Source: Tropicimonas sp047971885
Lineage (GTDB): Bacteria; Pseudomonadota; Alphaproteobacteria; Rhodobacterales; Rhodobacteraceae
Direction of reading: 5' to 3'
Assembly: GCF_047971885.1 (NCBI RefSeq)
Contig: NZ_JBKEAE010000008.1
Span: 17,360 to 81,359 of the forward strand
DNA length: 64,000 nucleotides
Part shown: piece after piece, positions 8,763 to 16,542 of the stretch
How the letters are laid out: every line of letters starts with the position of its first letter
Numbering within the stretch: position 1 is the stretch's first letter
Notes under the pieces: model-generated
What the model saw: only the letters and a program-made list of their open reading frames with translations
Told to the model about the DNA's origin: nothing
Database searches by the model: none
Program-made: the position numbers and the translations under genes

Positions 8763-10008
8763 CCCCGGCACCCCCGGCGCGGCTCCGCCGCGTGCCCGCA
8801 GACCGCGCGACCCCCGCATCGACGCGTTTCGCGGGCTGGCGCTGGTGGTGATTCTGATCGACCATATCCCCGGCAATCCCTACGAGCACTTCACCATCCG
8901 CAATTTCGGCTTTTCCGACGCGGCCGAGGCGTTCTTCCTGATGTCGGGCGTTGCCGCCGGCATTGCCTATTCGGGGCGTTTCCTTCCCGCCGAGCGCGCG
9001 GCAAACGGGCTCGTGCCGGCGGTTCTGCCGATGTGGAAGCGGGCATGGACGCTGTACATCGTCCACCTTTTCCTCAGTGCCTGGGCCATCGCTATCTTCG
9101 TCGCCGGGCGCCGGATCTTCGACATGCCGTCGCTTCTGACCCTCAACAACCTGCGTGCGGTCTTCAACAAGACCGAAGCAGCATTGTTCGGCATTCCGGC
9201 GCTGACCCACCAGATCGGCTACGTCAATATCCTGCCGGCCTATTCGGCGCTGCTGTTTTTCGCGCCGCTGGCTATCATGATCGGGCTGCGCCGGCCCTGG
9301 CTGATGATGGCGATCTCGATTGCGATCTGGTTTTTCTGCGGCATGTGGCGGATCAACTTTCCCAGTTATCCCAATACCGGCGGCTGGTTCTTCAACCCGC
9401 TGACCTGGCAGATCATCTTCGTCACCGGCCTGCTGACGGGAATGGCGGCACGGCGCGGCGAGCGCTTCGTGCCCAAATCCCGGGGAGTGTTTGCCGTGAC
9501 GCTCGGCTTCCTGATCCTCAGCTTTGCCTGGCGGCACATTCCGCCGCTGGGCGATTTCCTGAACCACCAGCTCGCCCGGCTCGGCGCCATCGGGGTTCCG
9601 TTCAACATCGTCTCGCACGACAAGCCCTATGTCGCACTTCCCCGCCTGCTGCACATCCTGTCGCTGGCCTATGTGCTCTCATGCCTCGGCTGGGTCCATG
9701 CCGCGGCAGGCAGCCGGCTGATGGCACCGCTGCGGCTGCTCGGCCGGCACGGGCTGCTGGTGTTTTCTACCGGGACGCTGGTCTCGCTTGTCTTCCAGGT
9801 ACTGATGAATGCGGGCGACCGGGCGCCATGGCTTGGCCTGACCCTGCCGCCGGCCGGCATCGCGGTGATGTTCGTTGCTGCCTGGCTTGCCGCCAGCCCG
9901 GCCGAACGTGCCGAATTCGGCGGTCGCGACACCGGTACTGACGCCTCCGGCGCCGCACAACCGCGCCGGGGCATCGCCACCTCAGGAATCGCCGGCGGCG
10001 AGCGCTGA
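8743..10008 (+). CDS. opgC: OpgC membrane protein, glucan succinyl-modification
   Basis: Multi-spanning inner-membrane protein of the OpgC family, which in Rhodobacter and enterobacteria adds succinyl groups to periplasmic glucans. The conserved opening RDPRIDAFRGLALVVILIDH and FGFSDAAEAFFLMSGVAAG are typical, followed by about ten hydrophobic helices. GTG at 8743 was chosen because GGAGGG lies 5 nt upstream; it overlaps the opgH end by 20 nt. ATG at 8728 is an alternative with a poor ribosome site. The gene completes an opgG-opgH-opgC operon similar to the Rhodobacter sphaeroides opgGIHDC operon but without separate opgI and opgD. Its 3' end overlaps the convergent sitD gene by 27 bp. Confidence 0.88.
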   Translation: MQRPVLDPGTPGAAPPRARRPRDPRIDAFRGLALVVILIDHIPGNPYEHFTIRNFGFSDAAEAFFLMSGVAAGIAYSGRFLPAERAANGLVPAVLPMWKRAWTLYIVHLFLSAWAIAIFVAGRRIFDMPSLLTLNNLRAVFNKTEAALFGIPALTHQIGYVNILPAYSALLFFAPLAIMIGLRRPWLMMAISIAIWFFCGMWRINFPSYPNTGGWFFNPLTWQIIFVTGLLTGMAARRGERFVPKSRGVFAVTLGFLILSFAWRHIPPLGDFLNHQLARLGAIGVPFNIVSHDKPYVALPRLLHILSLAYVLSCLGWVHAAAGSRLMAPLRLLGRHGLLVFSTGTLVSLVFQVLMNAGDRAPWLGLTLPPAGIAVMFVAAWLAASPAERAEFGGRDTGTDASGAAQPRRGIATSGIAGGER

Positions 10009-10827
10009 TGCACGCCGCACCCGGCGCTGCCGCAACGCAAAGACCGCGATGAAGACGGCGCTGAGAATCAGCACGATGGTCGGGGCCGGGGCGCTGTCGA
10101 GGAAAAAGCTCAGATAGGTGCCGCCCAGCATGCCGGCCAGGCAGACAGCGCAGGCCGCCATCAGCATATGGGGGAAACTGCGGGTAGCGAGGAAGGCGAT
10201 CGCGCCGGGCGCGATCAGCAGTCCCACGGCAAGGATCAGCCCCGTCGCCGAAAGGGTGGCAACGATGGTCAGCGACATCAGCGTCAGCAACCCGTAATGC
10301 AGCAGGCCGACCGGCAGCCCCGAAGCCCGCGCCTGCGCCGGATCGAAGGCATGCAGCAGCAGATCCTTCCATTTCAGCAGCAGCGCCGCCGTGACCGCCA
10401 GCGATATCGCCCCGGAGGTCAGCAGGTCGGCCCTCCCGACGCCCAGCATGTTGCCGAACAGGACATGATCGAGGTGCACGTTGGTGCGGATGCCGGTGTA
10501 AAGCACGATCCCCAGACCGAACATGCCCGAAAAGACCACCCCCATCACCGTATCCTGCCTGACCCGGCTGTTATCGGCCAGATAGCCGGTCAGCAGCGCG
10601 GTGAACATGCCGGCGCAGAAGGCACCGACGATCAGCGGAATACCGGCGACATAGGCCAGCACCACCCCGGGCAGGATCGCGTGGCTGACCGCATCGCCCA
10701 TCAGCGCCCAGCCCTTGAGCACCAGAAAGCACGACAGCAGCGCCGTCGGGATGGCGACGATGGCGCAGATCAGAAACGCGTTCTGCATGAAAGCGAACTG
10801 GAACGGCATCAGAAGCGTCTCGATCAT
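9982..10827 (-). CDS. sitD: Manganese/iron ABC transporter permease (SitD-like)
   Basis: Membrane subunit of the ABC-3 family, 281 residues, pairing with SitC for Mn2+/Fe2+ uptake. Eight or so hydrophobic helices are visible, with the family's GWALMGDAVSHAILPGVVLA segment after the second helix and LLLKWKDLLLHAFDPAQARA in the ATPase-coupling region. It starts inside the sitC stop (4-nt overlap) and is the last gene of sitABCD on the minus strand. The last 27 bp overlap the end of opgC on the other strand. A zinc system is possible from sequence alone, but four genes with two permeases indicate the Sit type. Confidence 0.88.
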   Translation of the reverse strand: MIETLLMPFQFAFMQNAFLICAIVAIPTALLSCFLVLKGWALMGDAVSHAILPGVVLAYVAGIPLIVGAFCAGMFTALLTGYLADNSRVRQDTVMGVVFSGMFGLGIVLYTGIRTNVHLDHVLFGNMLGVGRADLLTSGAISLAVTAALLLKWKDLLLHAFDPAQARASGLPVGLLHYGLLTLMSLTIVATLSATGLILAVGLLIAPGAIAFLATRSFPHMLMAACAVCLAGMLGGTYLSFFLDSAPAPTIVLILSAVFIAVFALRQRRVRRASALAAGDS

Positions 10828-11687
10828 GGCGCCAGACCCTCGGCGCGCAGCGCTGCGGCGGCCTTGCGCCGCGCCGCGAGCAGTCCGTGTTTCGGCGCCC
10901 AGACAAAGGCGGCAAGAAATACCAGCGTTTGCAGGACGACGATGATCCCCCCGGTCGCACCGTCGAGGAAATAGCTCAGGTAGGCACCGACGAAGCTGGT
11001 GGTGCAGCCGATCACGACAGACAGCGCTATAAGGCGCGGGAAACGGTCGCACAGCAGATAGGCGGTGGCGCCCGGCGTCACCACCATCGCGATTACCAGG
11101 AACGCACCCACCGTCTGCATCGCCGCGACAACCGAGGCTGACAGCAGCATGAAGAAGACCACCCGAAGCAGGCCGGGGTGCAGCCCGATCGAACGGGCAT
11201 GGTTTTCATCAAAGAAAACGACCATCAGGTCCTTCCACTTTGCCAGCAGGACGGCAAGCGAAACGAAGCCGATCAGCGCCAGTTGCAGCGTGTCACCGGG
11301 CGAGATCGCCAGGATGTTGCCCATGGTGATGGTCTGGACCGAAATGGCCACCGGGTTGACCGACACCATGAACAGCCCCAGACCGAAGAAGCCGGTGAAT
11401 ATCAGCCCGATGATCACGTCGATCTTCAGCCCGGTCCGGTCGGAGAGAAACAGCATCGCCCCGGCCGCCAGCCCGCCCGAGATGAAGGCGCCGAGCGCAA
11501 AAGGCAGACCCAGCATGTAGGCGCCCGCCACCCCGGGCACGACCGAATGCGAAAGCGCGTCGCCGATCAGCGACCAGCCCTTGAGCATCAGATAGGCCGA
11601 CAGGAAGGCGCAGACCCCGCCGACCAGCGCCGAAACCCACATGGCATTGGTCATGTAGGCGTAGCCGAAGGGTTCGAGCAGGATCAT
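10824..11687 (-). CDS. sitC: Manganese/iron ABC transporter permease (SitC-like)
   Basis: Second ABC-3 family permease, 287 residues. It has the corresponding GWSLIGDALSHSVVPGVAGA segment, the coupling motif AKWKDLMVVFFDENHARSIG and a basic C-terminus (KHGLLAARRKAAAALRAEGLAP). It resembles SitD but is clearly a separate gene, as usual for Sit/Yfe systems where the two permeases form a heterodimer. Both ends overlap neighbours by 4 nt (sitB upstream, sitD downstream), so the three are translationally coupled. Confidence 0.88.
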   Translation of the reverse strand: MILLEPFGYAYMTNAMWVSALVGGVCAFLSAYLMLKGWSLIGDALSHSVVPGVAGAYMLGLPFALGAFISGGLAAGAMLFLSDRTGLKIDVIIGLIFTGFFGLGLFMVSVNPVAISVQTITMGNILAISPGDTLQLALIGFVSLAVLLAKWKDLMVVFFDENHARSIGLHPGLLRVVFFMLLSASVVAAMQTVGAFLVIAMVVTPGATAYLLCDRFPRLIALSVVIGCTTSFVGAYLSYFLDGATGGIIVVLQTLVFLAAFVWAPKHGLLAARRKAAAALRAEGLAP

Positions 11688-12580
11688 TCCTCGCCCTCCC
11701 GGACGGTCTGGTCGCCATACTGGACCAGCGGACGTTCATCGTCGCTGTAGATTGTCAGGCCCCTCGGGTCGTCGTCGTCGTGAAGCTGGTCGCCGGTCAG
11801 GGTGAAATGGCGCAGCACGCCGCCGAATGCGGCTTGCAGATTCTCGCGGGTAAAGGTGGTTTCGGTCGGGCCATAGGCCAGCACGGTTCCCTTGACCAGA
11901 ACCGTCCGGTCGCAGAACTCGGGCACCGAGCCGAGGTTGTGGGTGGAGACCAGCATCACCCGCCCTTCGGCACGCAATTCGCGCAGCAGCGCGATGATCT
12001 GCTCCTCGGTCCTGACATCGACGCCGGTGAAGGGCTCGTCGAGCAGGATCACCTGTCCGTCCTGCGCCAGTGCCCGGGCAAGGAAGACGCGCTTTTTCTG
12101 CCCGCCCGACAGTTCGCCGATCTGGCGGCGGCGCAGATCGCCCATGCCGACGCGGTCGAGCGCGGCATCGACCATGGCCCGGTCCACGGCCCCGGGGCGC
12201 CGCAGGAAACCCATATGGCCGTAACGGCCCATCATCACCACGTCTTCCACCAGCACCGGAAAGGACCAGTCGACCTCTTCCGCCTGGGGGACGTAGGAGA
12301 CGAGGTTACGGCCAAGCGCATCCTTCACGCCTGTGCCGAGCAGACGAATCTCGCCCCGGGCGACCGGCACGAAACCCATGATCGCCTTGAAAAGCGTCGA
12401 TTTTCCCGAGCCGTTGACGCCGACCAGCGCCGCCACGGTTCCGCGCGGGATCTCGAAACTGGCATTGCGGAGCGCGGTGTGGCCGTTGCGATAGGTGACC
12501 GTCACATCGCAGACGGAAATTCCGGGCTGCGCTGCCACCCCCGCGCCGTTTCCTGTCGCCCTCGCCGGTTGGTCTGGCAT
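11684..12580 (-). CDS. sitB: Manganese/iron ABC transporter ATP-binding protein (SitB-like)
   Basis: Cytoplasmic ATPase of the Sit importer, 298 residues. Walker A is GVNGSGKST near 54-62, the Q-loop region YVPQAEEVDWSFPV is characteristic of Mn/Zn/Fe ABC-3 ATPases, the signature is LSGGQKKR, Walker B VILLDEP, and the switch His lies in VSTHNLG. The extra ~20 residues before the domain and the C-terminal tail with an acidic stretch (LHDDDDPRG) are not part of the core. A 35-bp gap separates it from sitA. Confidence 0.92.
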   Translation of the reverse strand: MPDQPARATGNGAGVAAQPGISVCDVTVTYRNGHTALRNASFEIPRGTVAALVGVNGSGKSTLFKAIMGFVPVARGEIRLLGTGVKDALGRNLVSYVPQAEEVDWSFPVLVEDVVMMGRYGHMGFLRRPGAVDRAMVDAALDRVGMGDLRRRQIGELSGGQKKRVFLARALAQDGQVILLDEPFTGVDVRTEEQIIALLRELRAEGRVMLVSTHNLGSVPEFCDRTVLVKGTVLAYGPTETTFTRENLQAAFGGVLRHFTLTGDQLHDDDDPRGLTIYSDDERPLVQYGDQTVREGEE

Positions 12581-12615
12581 CCGTTTCCCGTCCTCGCGCC
12601 GTAATCCCGCCGCCC

Positions 12616-13521
12616 TCAGTCCGTGCCCTCGGCCAGCCCCGCCGCTATGGTTCCGATCGTCACCCGCAACAGATCAAGGTAGCTCGGAACCGGCCCGCCG
12701 GGCTCCGACAGGCTGTCAACGTAGAGCACTCCACCATAGGCCGCCCCGGTTTCGCGCGCCACCTGTTCGGCTGGCGACTGGTTGACCGTGCTTTCGCAGA
12801 ATACCACGGGGATCCGGTGTTCCTCCACCCCGTCGATCACTGCCCGCACCTGCTGCGGCGTGCCGGTCTGGTCGGCGTTCATCGGCCAGAGATACAATTC
12901 GCGCAGGCCCAGATCGCGCGCGAGATAGCTGAACGCGCCCTCGCAGGTAACCAGCCAGCGCCTGTCATCCGGAATTTCCGCGATCGAGGCGCGCAGCGGT
13001 TCGATCGCGGCACGAAGCCGATCCTTGTAGGCCGCCGCATTCGCACGATAGATCGCGGCATTGTCCGGATCGTGTTCGGACAATGCGGCGGTGATGTTGT
13101 CGATATAGACCATCGCGTTTTCCAGCCCCATCCACGCATGCGGGTTCGGCTTGCCTTCGTAGGCGCCGACCGCAACGGGAATCGGGTCGATACCCTCTGA
13201 CAGGGTGGCCGAGGGGACCGGCCCTAGGTTTTCGAGAAACTGCTCGAACCAGCGTTCCAGATCGAGCCCGTTCCACAGGATCAGGTCGGCATCGTGGGCG
13301 CGCACGATGTCTCGTGGCGTCGGCTCGTAGCCATGAATCTCGGCCCCCGGCTTGGTGACCGAGACAACCTCGGCCGCATCGCCCGCAACAATCTGCGCCA
13401 TGTCGGCAAGCACGGTGAAGGTGGTGACCACCTTCAGCCTGTCTGTATCGGCCGGGGCCGGCAGTCCCGCCAGGCCGGACATCGCCGCCACGGCGGCGAT
13501 GCGATGAAAAGATGAAACCAT
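12616..13521 (-). CDS. sitA: Manganese/iron ABC transporter substrate-binding protein (SitA-like)
   Basis: Periplasmic metal-binding protein of cluster A-I (ZnuA/SitA/TroA), 301 residues from ATG at 13521. A signal peptide (MVSSFHRIAAVAAMSGLAGL) precedes the mature domain. Expected metal ligands are visible: His in EIHGYEPTPRD, His in NPHAWMGLENA, Glu in TCEGAFSYLA and Asp in LYVDSLSEPGG. There is no His-rich loop, which argues against zinc and for Mn/Fe. It is the first gene of the operon, and a Fur-family box lies about 40 bp upstream. A GTG or ATG further upstream would add residues without signal-peptide character. Confidence 0.92.
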   Translation of the reverse strand: MVSSFHRIAAVAAMSGLAGLPAPADTDRLKVVTTFTVLADMAQIVAGDAAEVVSVTKPGAEIHGYEPTPRDIVRAHDADLILWNGLDLERWFEQFLENLGPVPSATLSEGIDPIPVAVGAYEGKPNPHAWMGLENAMVYIDNITAALSEHDPDNAAIYRANAAAYKDRLRAAIEPLRASIAEIPDDRRWLVTCEGAFSYLARDLGLRELYLWPMNADQTGTPQQVRAVIDGVEEHRIPVVFCESTVNQSPAEQVARETGAAYGGVLYVDSLSEPGGPVPSYLDLLRVTIGTIAAGLAEGTD

Positions 13522-13561
13522 GATGCCGTTCTTCCAGTTCCGGAGATCCCTTACATGTAAA

Positions 13562-13576
13562 TGAGAACCATTCGCA
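13562..13576 (-). promoter_or_regulatory. Fur/Mur-like operator upstream of sitA
   Basis: The 15-mer TGAGAACCATTCGCA matches the Fur 7-1-7 pattern TGATAATNATTATCA at 10 of 14 defined positions and sits about 40 bp upstream of the sitA start. In Rhodobacter and rhizobia a Fur-family protein acting as a Mn sensor (Mur) represses sitABCD, so this is the natural candidate operator. The match is by eye. Confidence 0.6.
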
Positions 13577-13615
13577 ATTGTCAAGATGCATGTACGCCTG
13601 CGGCGCCGCCACGTC

Positions 13616-16348
13616 TCATCCGGTATTGCGCAGCCCCGATGCGACCCCGTTGATCGAAAGCAGAATACCGCGCCGGGTCTTTTCGCTTATCTCCCCCGAT
13701 CCGGCCAGCCGGGTCTTTTTCAGAAGCTCCACCTGCATGTGGTTCAGCGGGTCGAGATAGGGCGTGCGATGCCGCAGCTTTGCCTTGGCCTCGCCCGACT
13801 GGTTGCGCTCGACCGGCGAGGTGCCGGTAATCATTTCCAGCGCGCGCACGGTCGCCTCCCATTCCGCGACGATCCGGCCGAATATCCGGTCGCGGATTTC
13901 GCGATTCTCGCACAGATCGGCGTATTGGGCAGCCATCGCCATGTCGCTCTTACCGATCATCAGGTCGATCTTCGAAACCATCGCGTGAAAGAACGGCCAT
14001 TTCCTGTAAAGCGCGGCGAGCCCCGCCCCCTCGGGATCGTCCGACGCCGCGCACCACCCCGCGACCGCCGAGCCGAAACCGTACCAGGCCGGCAGCATGA
14101 TCCGGCATTGCGCCCAGGAGAATACCCACGGAATGGCCCGGAGCGACGATATCTCGCGTGTCTTGCTGCGCGATGCGGGCCGCGACCCGATGTTGAGCGA
14201 TGCGATCTCGCTGATCACGGTCGAGGACCAGAAGAACTCCTCGAAACCGTCGGTCTCGAAGACGAGGCCGCGATAGGCGCGGAAGGCATGGTCGGACATC
14301 AGATCCATGATCGCCGAATATTCGTCGGGCGCCTCCCCGGCCTGGGGCATCAGAGTGGCCTCGAGTGTTGCCGAAACCAGCGTTTCGAGATGGGCATAGC
14401 CGATCTCGGCGTGGGAGTAGCGCGACGAGATGACCTCGCCCTGTTCGGTCAGCCGGATCTGACCGTCCACCGCGCCCGGCGGCTGGGCGATGATTGCCTC
14501 GCGCAGCGGTCCGCCGCCGCGACCGATCGAACCGCCCCGGCCGTGGAACAGTCTCAGGCGCAGTTTCTGCTCGCCAAACAGCACGACCAGCGCGCGTTCG
14601 GCCTTGTAAAGCTCCCAGCCCGAGGTGACGAGCCCGCCGTCCTTGTTGCTGTCCGAATAGCCGAGCATGATTTCCTGCACATCGTCCTGCGCGGCAACGA
14701 TGCGGCGGTATTCCGCCATCTCGAACAGCGCGCGCATGATACCCGGCCCGTCGCGCAGGTCGGCGATGGTTTCGAACAGCGGCACGATGGCGATGCTACA
14801 GCGCCCGTCGAGCGACAGCAGCCCCGCCTGCTTGAGCAGCACGCACAGCTCCAGCACGTCCGAAACCGACTGCGCGTTCGAAATGATCGAGGTCACGACA
14901 GCGCGGGGACCGAACCTGTCGATGACCTCCTTCGCGGCGCGGAACACCGCCAGTTCGGCGGCTGTCTGTTCCGAATACTCCCAGAACGGCCGGATGAGCG
15001 ACCGGGGCGAGTTCAACTCGCGGCGCAGGATTTCGATCCGCGCCGCCTCGTCCATTGCCTTATAGCCGGTTCCAGGGGCAATCGCCTCGAACAGTTCCGC
15101 CACCGTGGCGCCGTGCACCGACGAGTTCTGACGCAGATCGACGCTGGCAAGATGAAAGCCGAAACTGCGCACCTTGCGCCTGAGGTCGAGCACGCGTCCG
15201 TCGGCGATCGCATGGGCCTGATGCGATCTGAGCGACCGGTCGATCACGTCGAGATCGGCAAGAAAATCTTCGGCCATGTCATAGGGTATACCCAGCGGGG
15301 TGGGTCTGGGAACCGGCGCGCCGGGGTCGATTCCGGCCAGGGTCGCGGCCAGCCGCGAATAGATGCCGATCAGCGCCCGCCGATAGGGTTCGTCCTGCCG
15401 GTGCTCGGAAGTGTCGGGCGAGGCGGCGGCCAGTTCCTCAAGCTCGGCGTTCACCCGCACGACGCGGGTGGATATCGACAGTTCGCGGCCCAGCAGATGC
15501 ACCTCTGTCAGATAATGGCGTACAGCATGTCCGGCCTGAAGGCGGAAACAGTCGCGCAGGATCTGGTCGGTCACGAAGGGGTTGCCGTCCCGGTCGCCAC
15601 CAATCCAGCTCCCGATGCGCAGGAATGCGGGAAAATCCTGACCGAAGGTGGTTTCGGGCAGCGCGGTGCGCAACGTATCCTGCAGGCGCGGCACCGCATG
15701 GAAGAACGTATGGTCGTAATAGCCGAGGCTGTTTCGGATCTCGTCGATGACACTCAGCTTGGTGCGGCGCAGAAGATGGGTTTGCCAGAGCGTCTCGACC
15801 TCGCGCTCGATACCCTTCTCGATCCCGGCGCAGTCGAGCCCGACACGCCGCGCCCGGCTGCGTTCGTCGAGCAGTTGCGAGATTGCGAATTCCGACCGCA
15901 TGGTGCTCTGGCGACGGATCTCGGTCGGGTGCGCGGTCAGGATGGGGCTGACCAGCGCGCTGCGAAAAAACGCAGCGATCTGCCTGTCGGAATGCCCGTT
16001 GAGCCGCGCCGCATCGATGGTCGCCTGCAGCGTGTCGTTGGCGCTGCTGCGCTGGTCGATCAGGATCTGTTCGTCCTGCGCGATATTGAGCAGGTGCAGG
16101 AAATAGGTGAAGGCACGCAGCGCCTGCACAGTCAGGTCCTCGGGCAGGGCGGCGATCATCTCGTGCAGCCGGCGATAGGCTGCTTCCTCGCCGGTGCGAT
16201 GCAGCTCGACCGAGGCGCGGCGGATTTCCTCGACCGTGTCGAAGGCAAGCCCACCCTCCTGCGCGCGCAGGACATTGCCCAGAATCCGGCCCAGATAGCG
16301 GATGTTCTCTTCGTCTTCGCCCGGTTGCACAGGTGTCTGAATTGCCAT
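13616..16348 (-). CDS. ppc: Phosphoenolpyruvate carboxylase
   Basis: Carboxylates PEP with bicarbonate to oxaloacetate, replenishing the TCA cycle; cytoplasmic tetramer. From ATG at 16348 the protein has 910 residues, typical of the family. Active-site motifs are intact: LTAHPTEIRRQST near residue 140 with the catalytic His, GYSDSNKDGG, the FHGRGGSIGRGGGP loop and the C-terminal RNTG end. The frame is open upstream but lacks homology, so the start at MAIQTPVQPGEDEENIRYL is preferred. It is monocistronic: the dehydratase operon lies upstream in the same direction behind a terminator-like hairpin, and the divergent side holds the sit promoter. Confidence 0.96.
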   Translation of the reverse strand: MAIQTPVQPGEDEENIRYLGRILGNVLRAQEGGLAFDTVEEIRRASVELHRTGEEAAYRRLHEMIAALPEDLTVQALRAFTYFLHLLNIAQDEQILIDQRSSANDTLQATIDAARLNGHSDRQIAAFFRSALVSPILTAHPTEIRRQSTMRSEFAISQLLDERSRARRVGLDCAGIEKGIEREVETLWQTHLLRRTKLSVIDEIRNSLGYYDHTFFHAVPRLQDTLRTALPETTFGQDFPAFLRIGSWIGGDRDGNPFVTDQILRDCFRLQAGHAVRHYLTEVHLLGRELSISTRVVRVNAELEELAAASPDTSEHRQDEPYRRALIGIYSRLAATLAGIDPGAPVPRPTPLGIPYDMAEDFLADLDVIDRSLRSHQAHAIADGRVLDLRRKVRSFGFHLASVDLRQNSSVHGATVAELFEAIAPGTGYKAMDEAARIEILRRELNSPRSLIRPFWEYSEQTAAELAVFRAAKEVIDRFGPRAVVTSIISNAQSVSDVLELCVLLKQAGLLSLDGRCSIAIVPLFETIADLRDGPGIMRALFEMAEYRRIVAAQDDVQEIMLGYSDSNKDGGLVTSGWELYKAERALVVLFGEQKLRLRLFHGRGGSIGRGGGPLREAIIAQPPGAVDGQIRLTEQGEVISSRYSHAEIGYAHLETLVSATLEATLMPQAGEAPDEYSAIMDLMSDHAFRAYRGLVFETDGFEEFFWSSTVISEIASLNIGSRPASRSKTREISSLRAIPWVFSWAQCRIMLPAWYGFGSAVAGWCAASDDPEGAGLAALYRKWPFFHAMVSKIDLMIGKSDMAMAAQYADLCENREIRDRIFGRIVAEWEATVRALEMITGTSPVERNQSGEAKAKLRHRTPYLDPLNHMQVELLKKTRLAGSGEISEKTRRGILLSINGVASGLRNTG

Positions 16349-16498
16349 CGTTCCCGCCGCCCGCCGGGGCGGCCTTCTGCTGTTGCGCTCAGCCCGTTGC
16401 TTCCAACATTCGGAACGGGATGTCACGGGGGCCGACGCGAAAGAGGTCGAAAAGCTCACGGTTATTCAAAGCGCGCGAGGCCCGGGCGTTCACCGCGG

Positions 16499-16523
16499 GT
16501 GTCGCCCGAAATCCGGGCGACAC
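16499..16523 (-). terminator. Hairpin downstream of the dehydratase/TRAP operon
   Basis: A perfect 10-bp inverted repeat, GTGTCGCCCG and CGGGCGACAC, with a 5-nt loop, located 20 bp past the stop of the sugar-acid dehydratase gene on the minus strand. There is no clear U-tract. It probably ends or protects that transcript before ppc. Confidence 0.55.
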
Positions 16524-16542
16524 GTGCTGTCCGGCCAATGCG

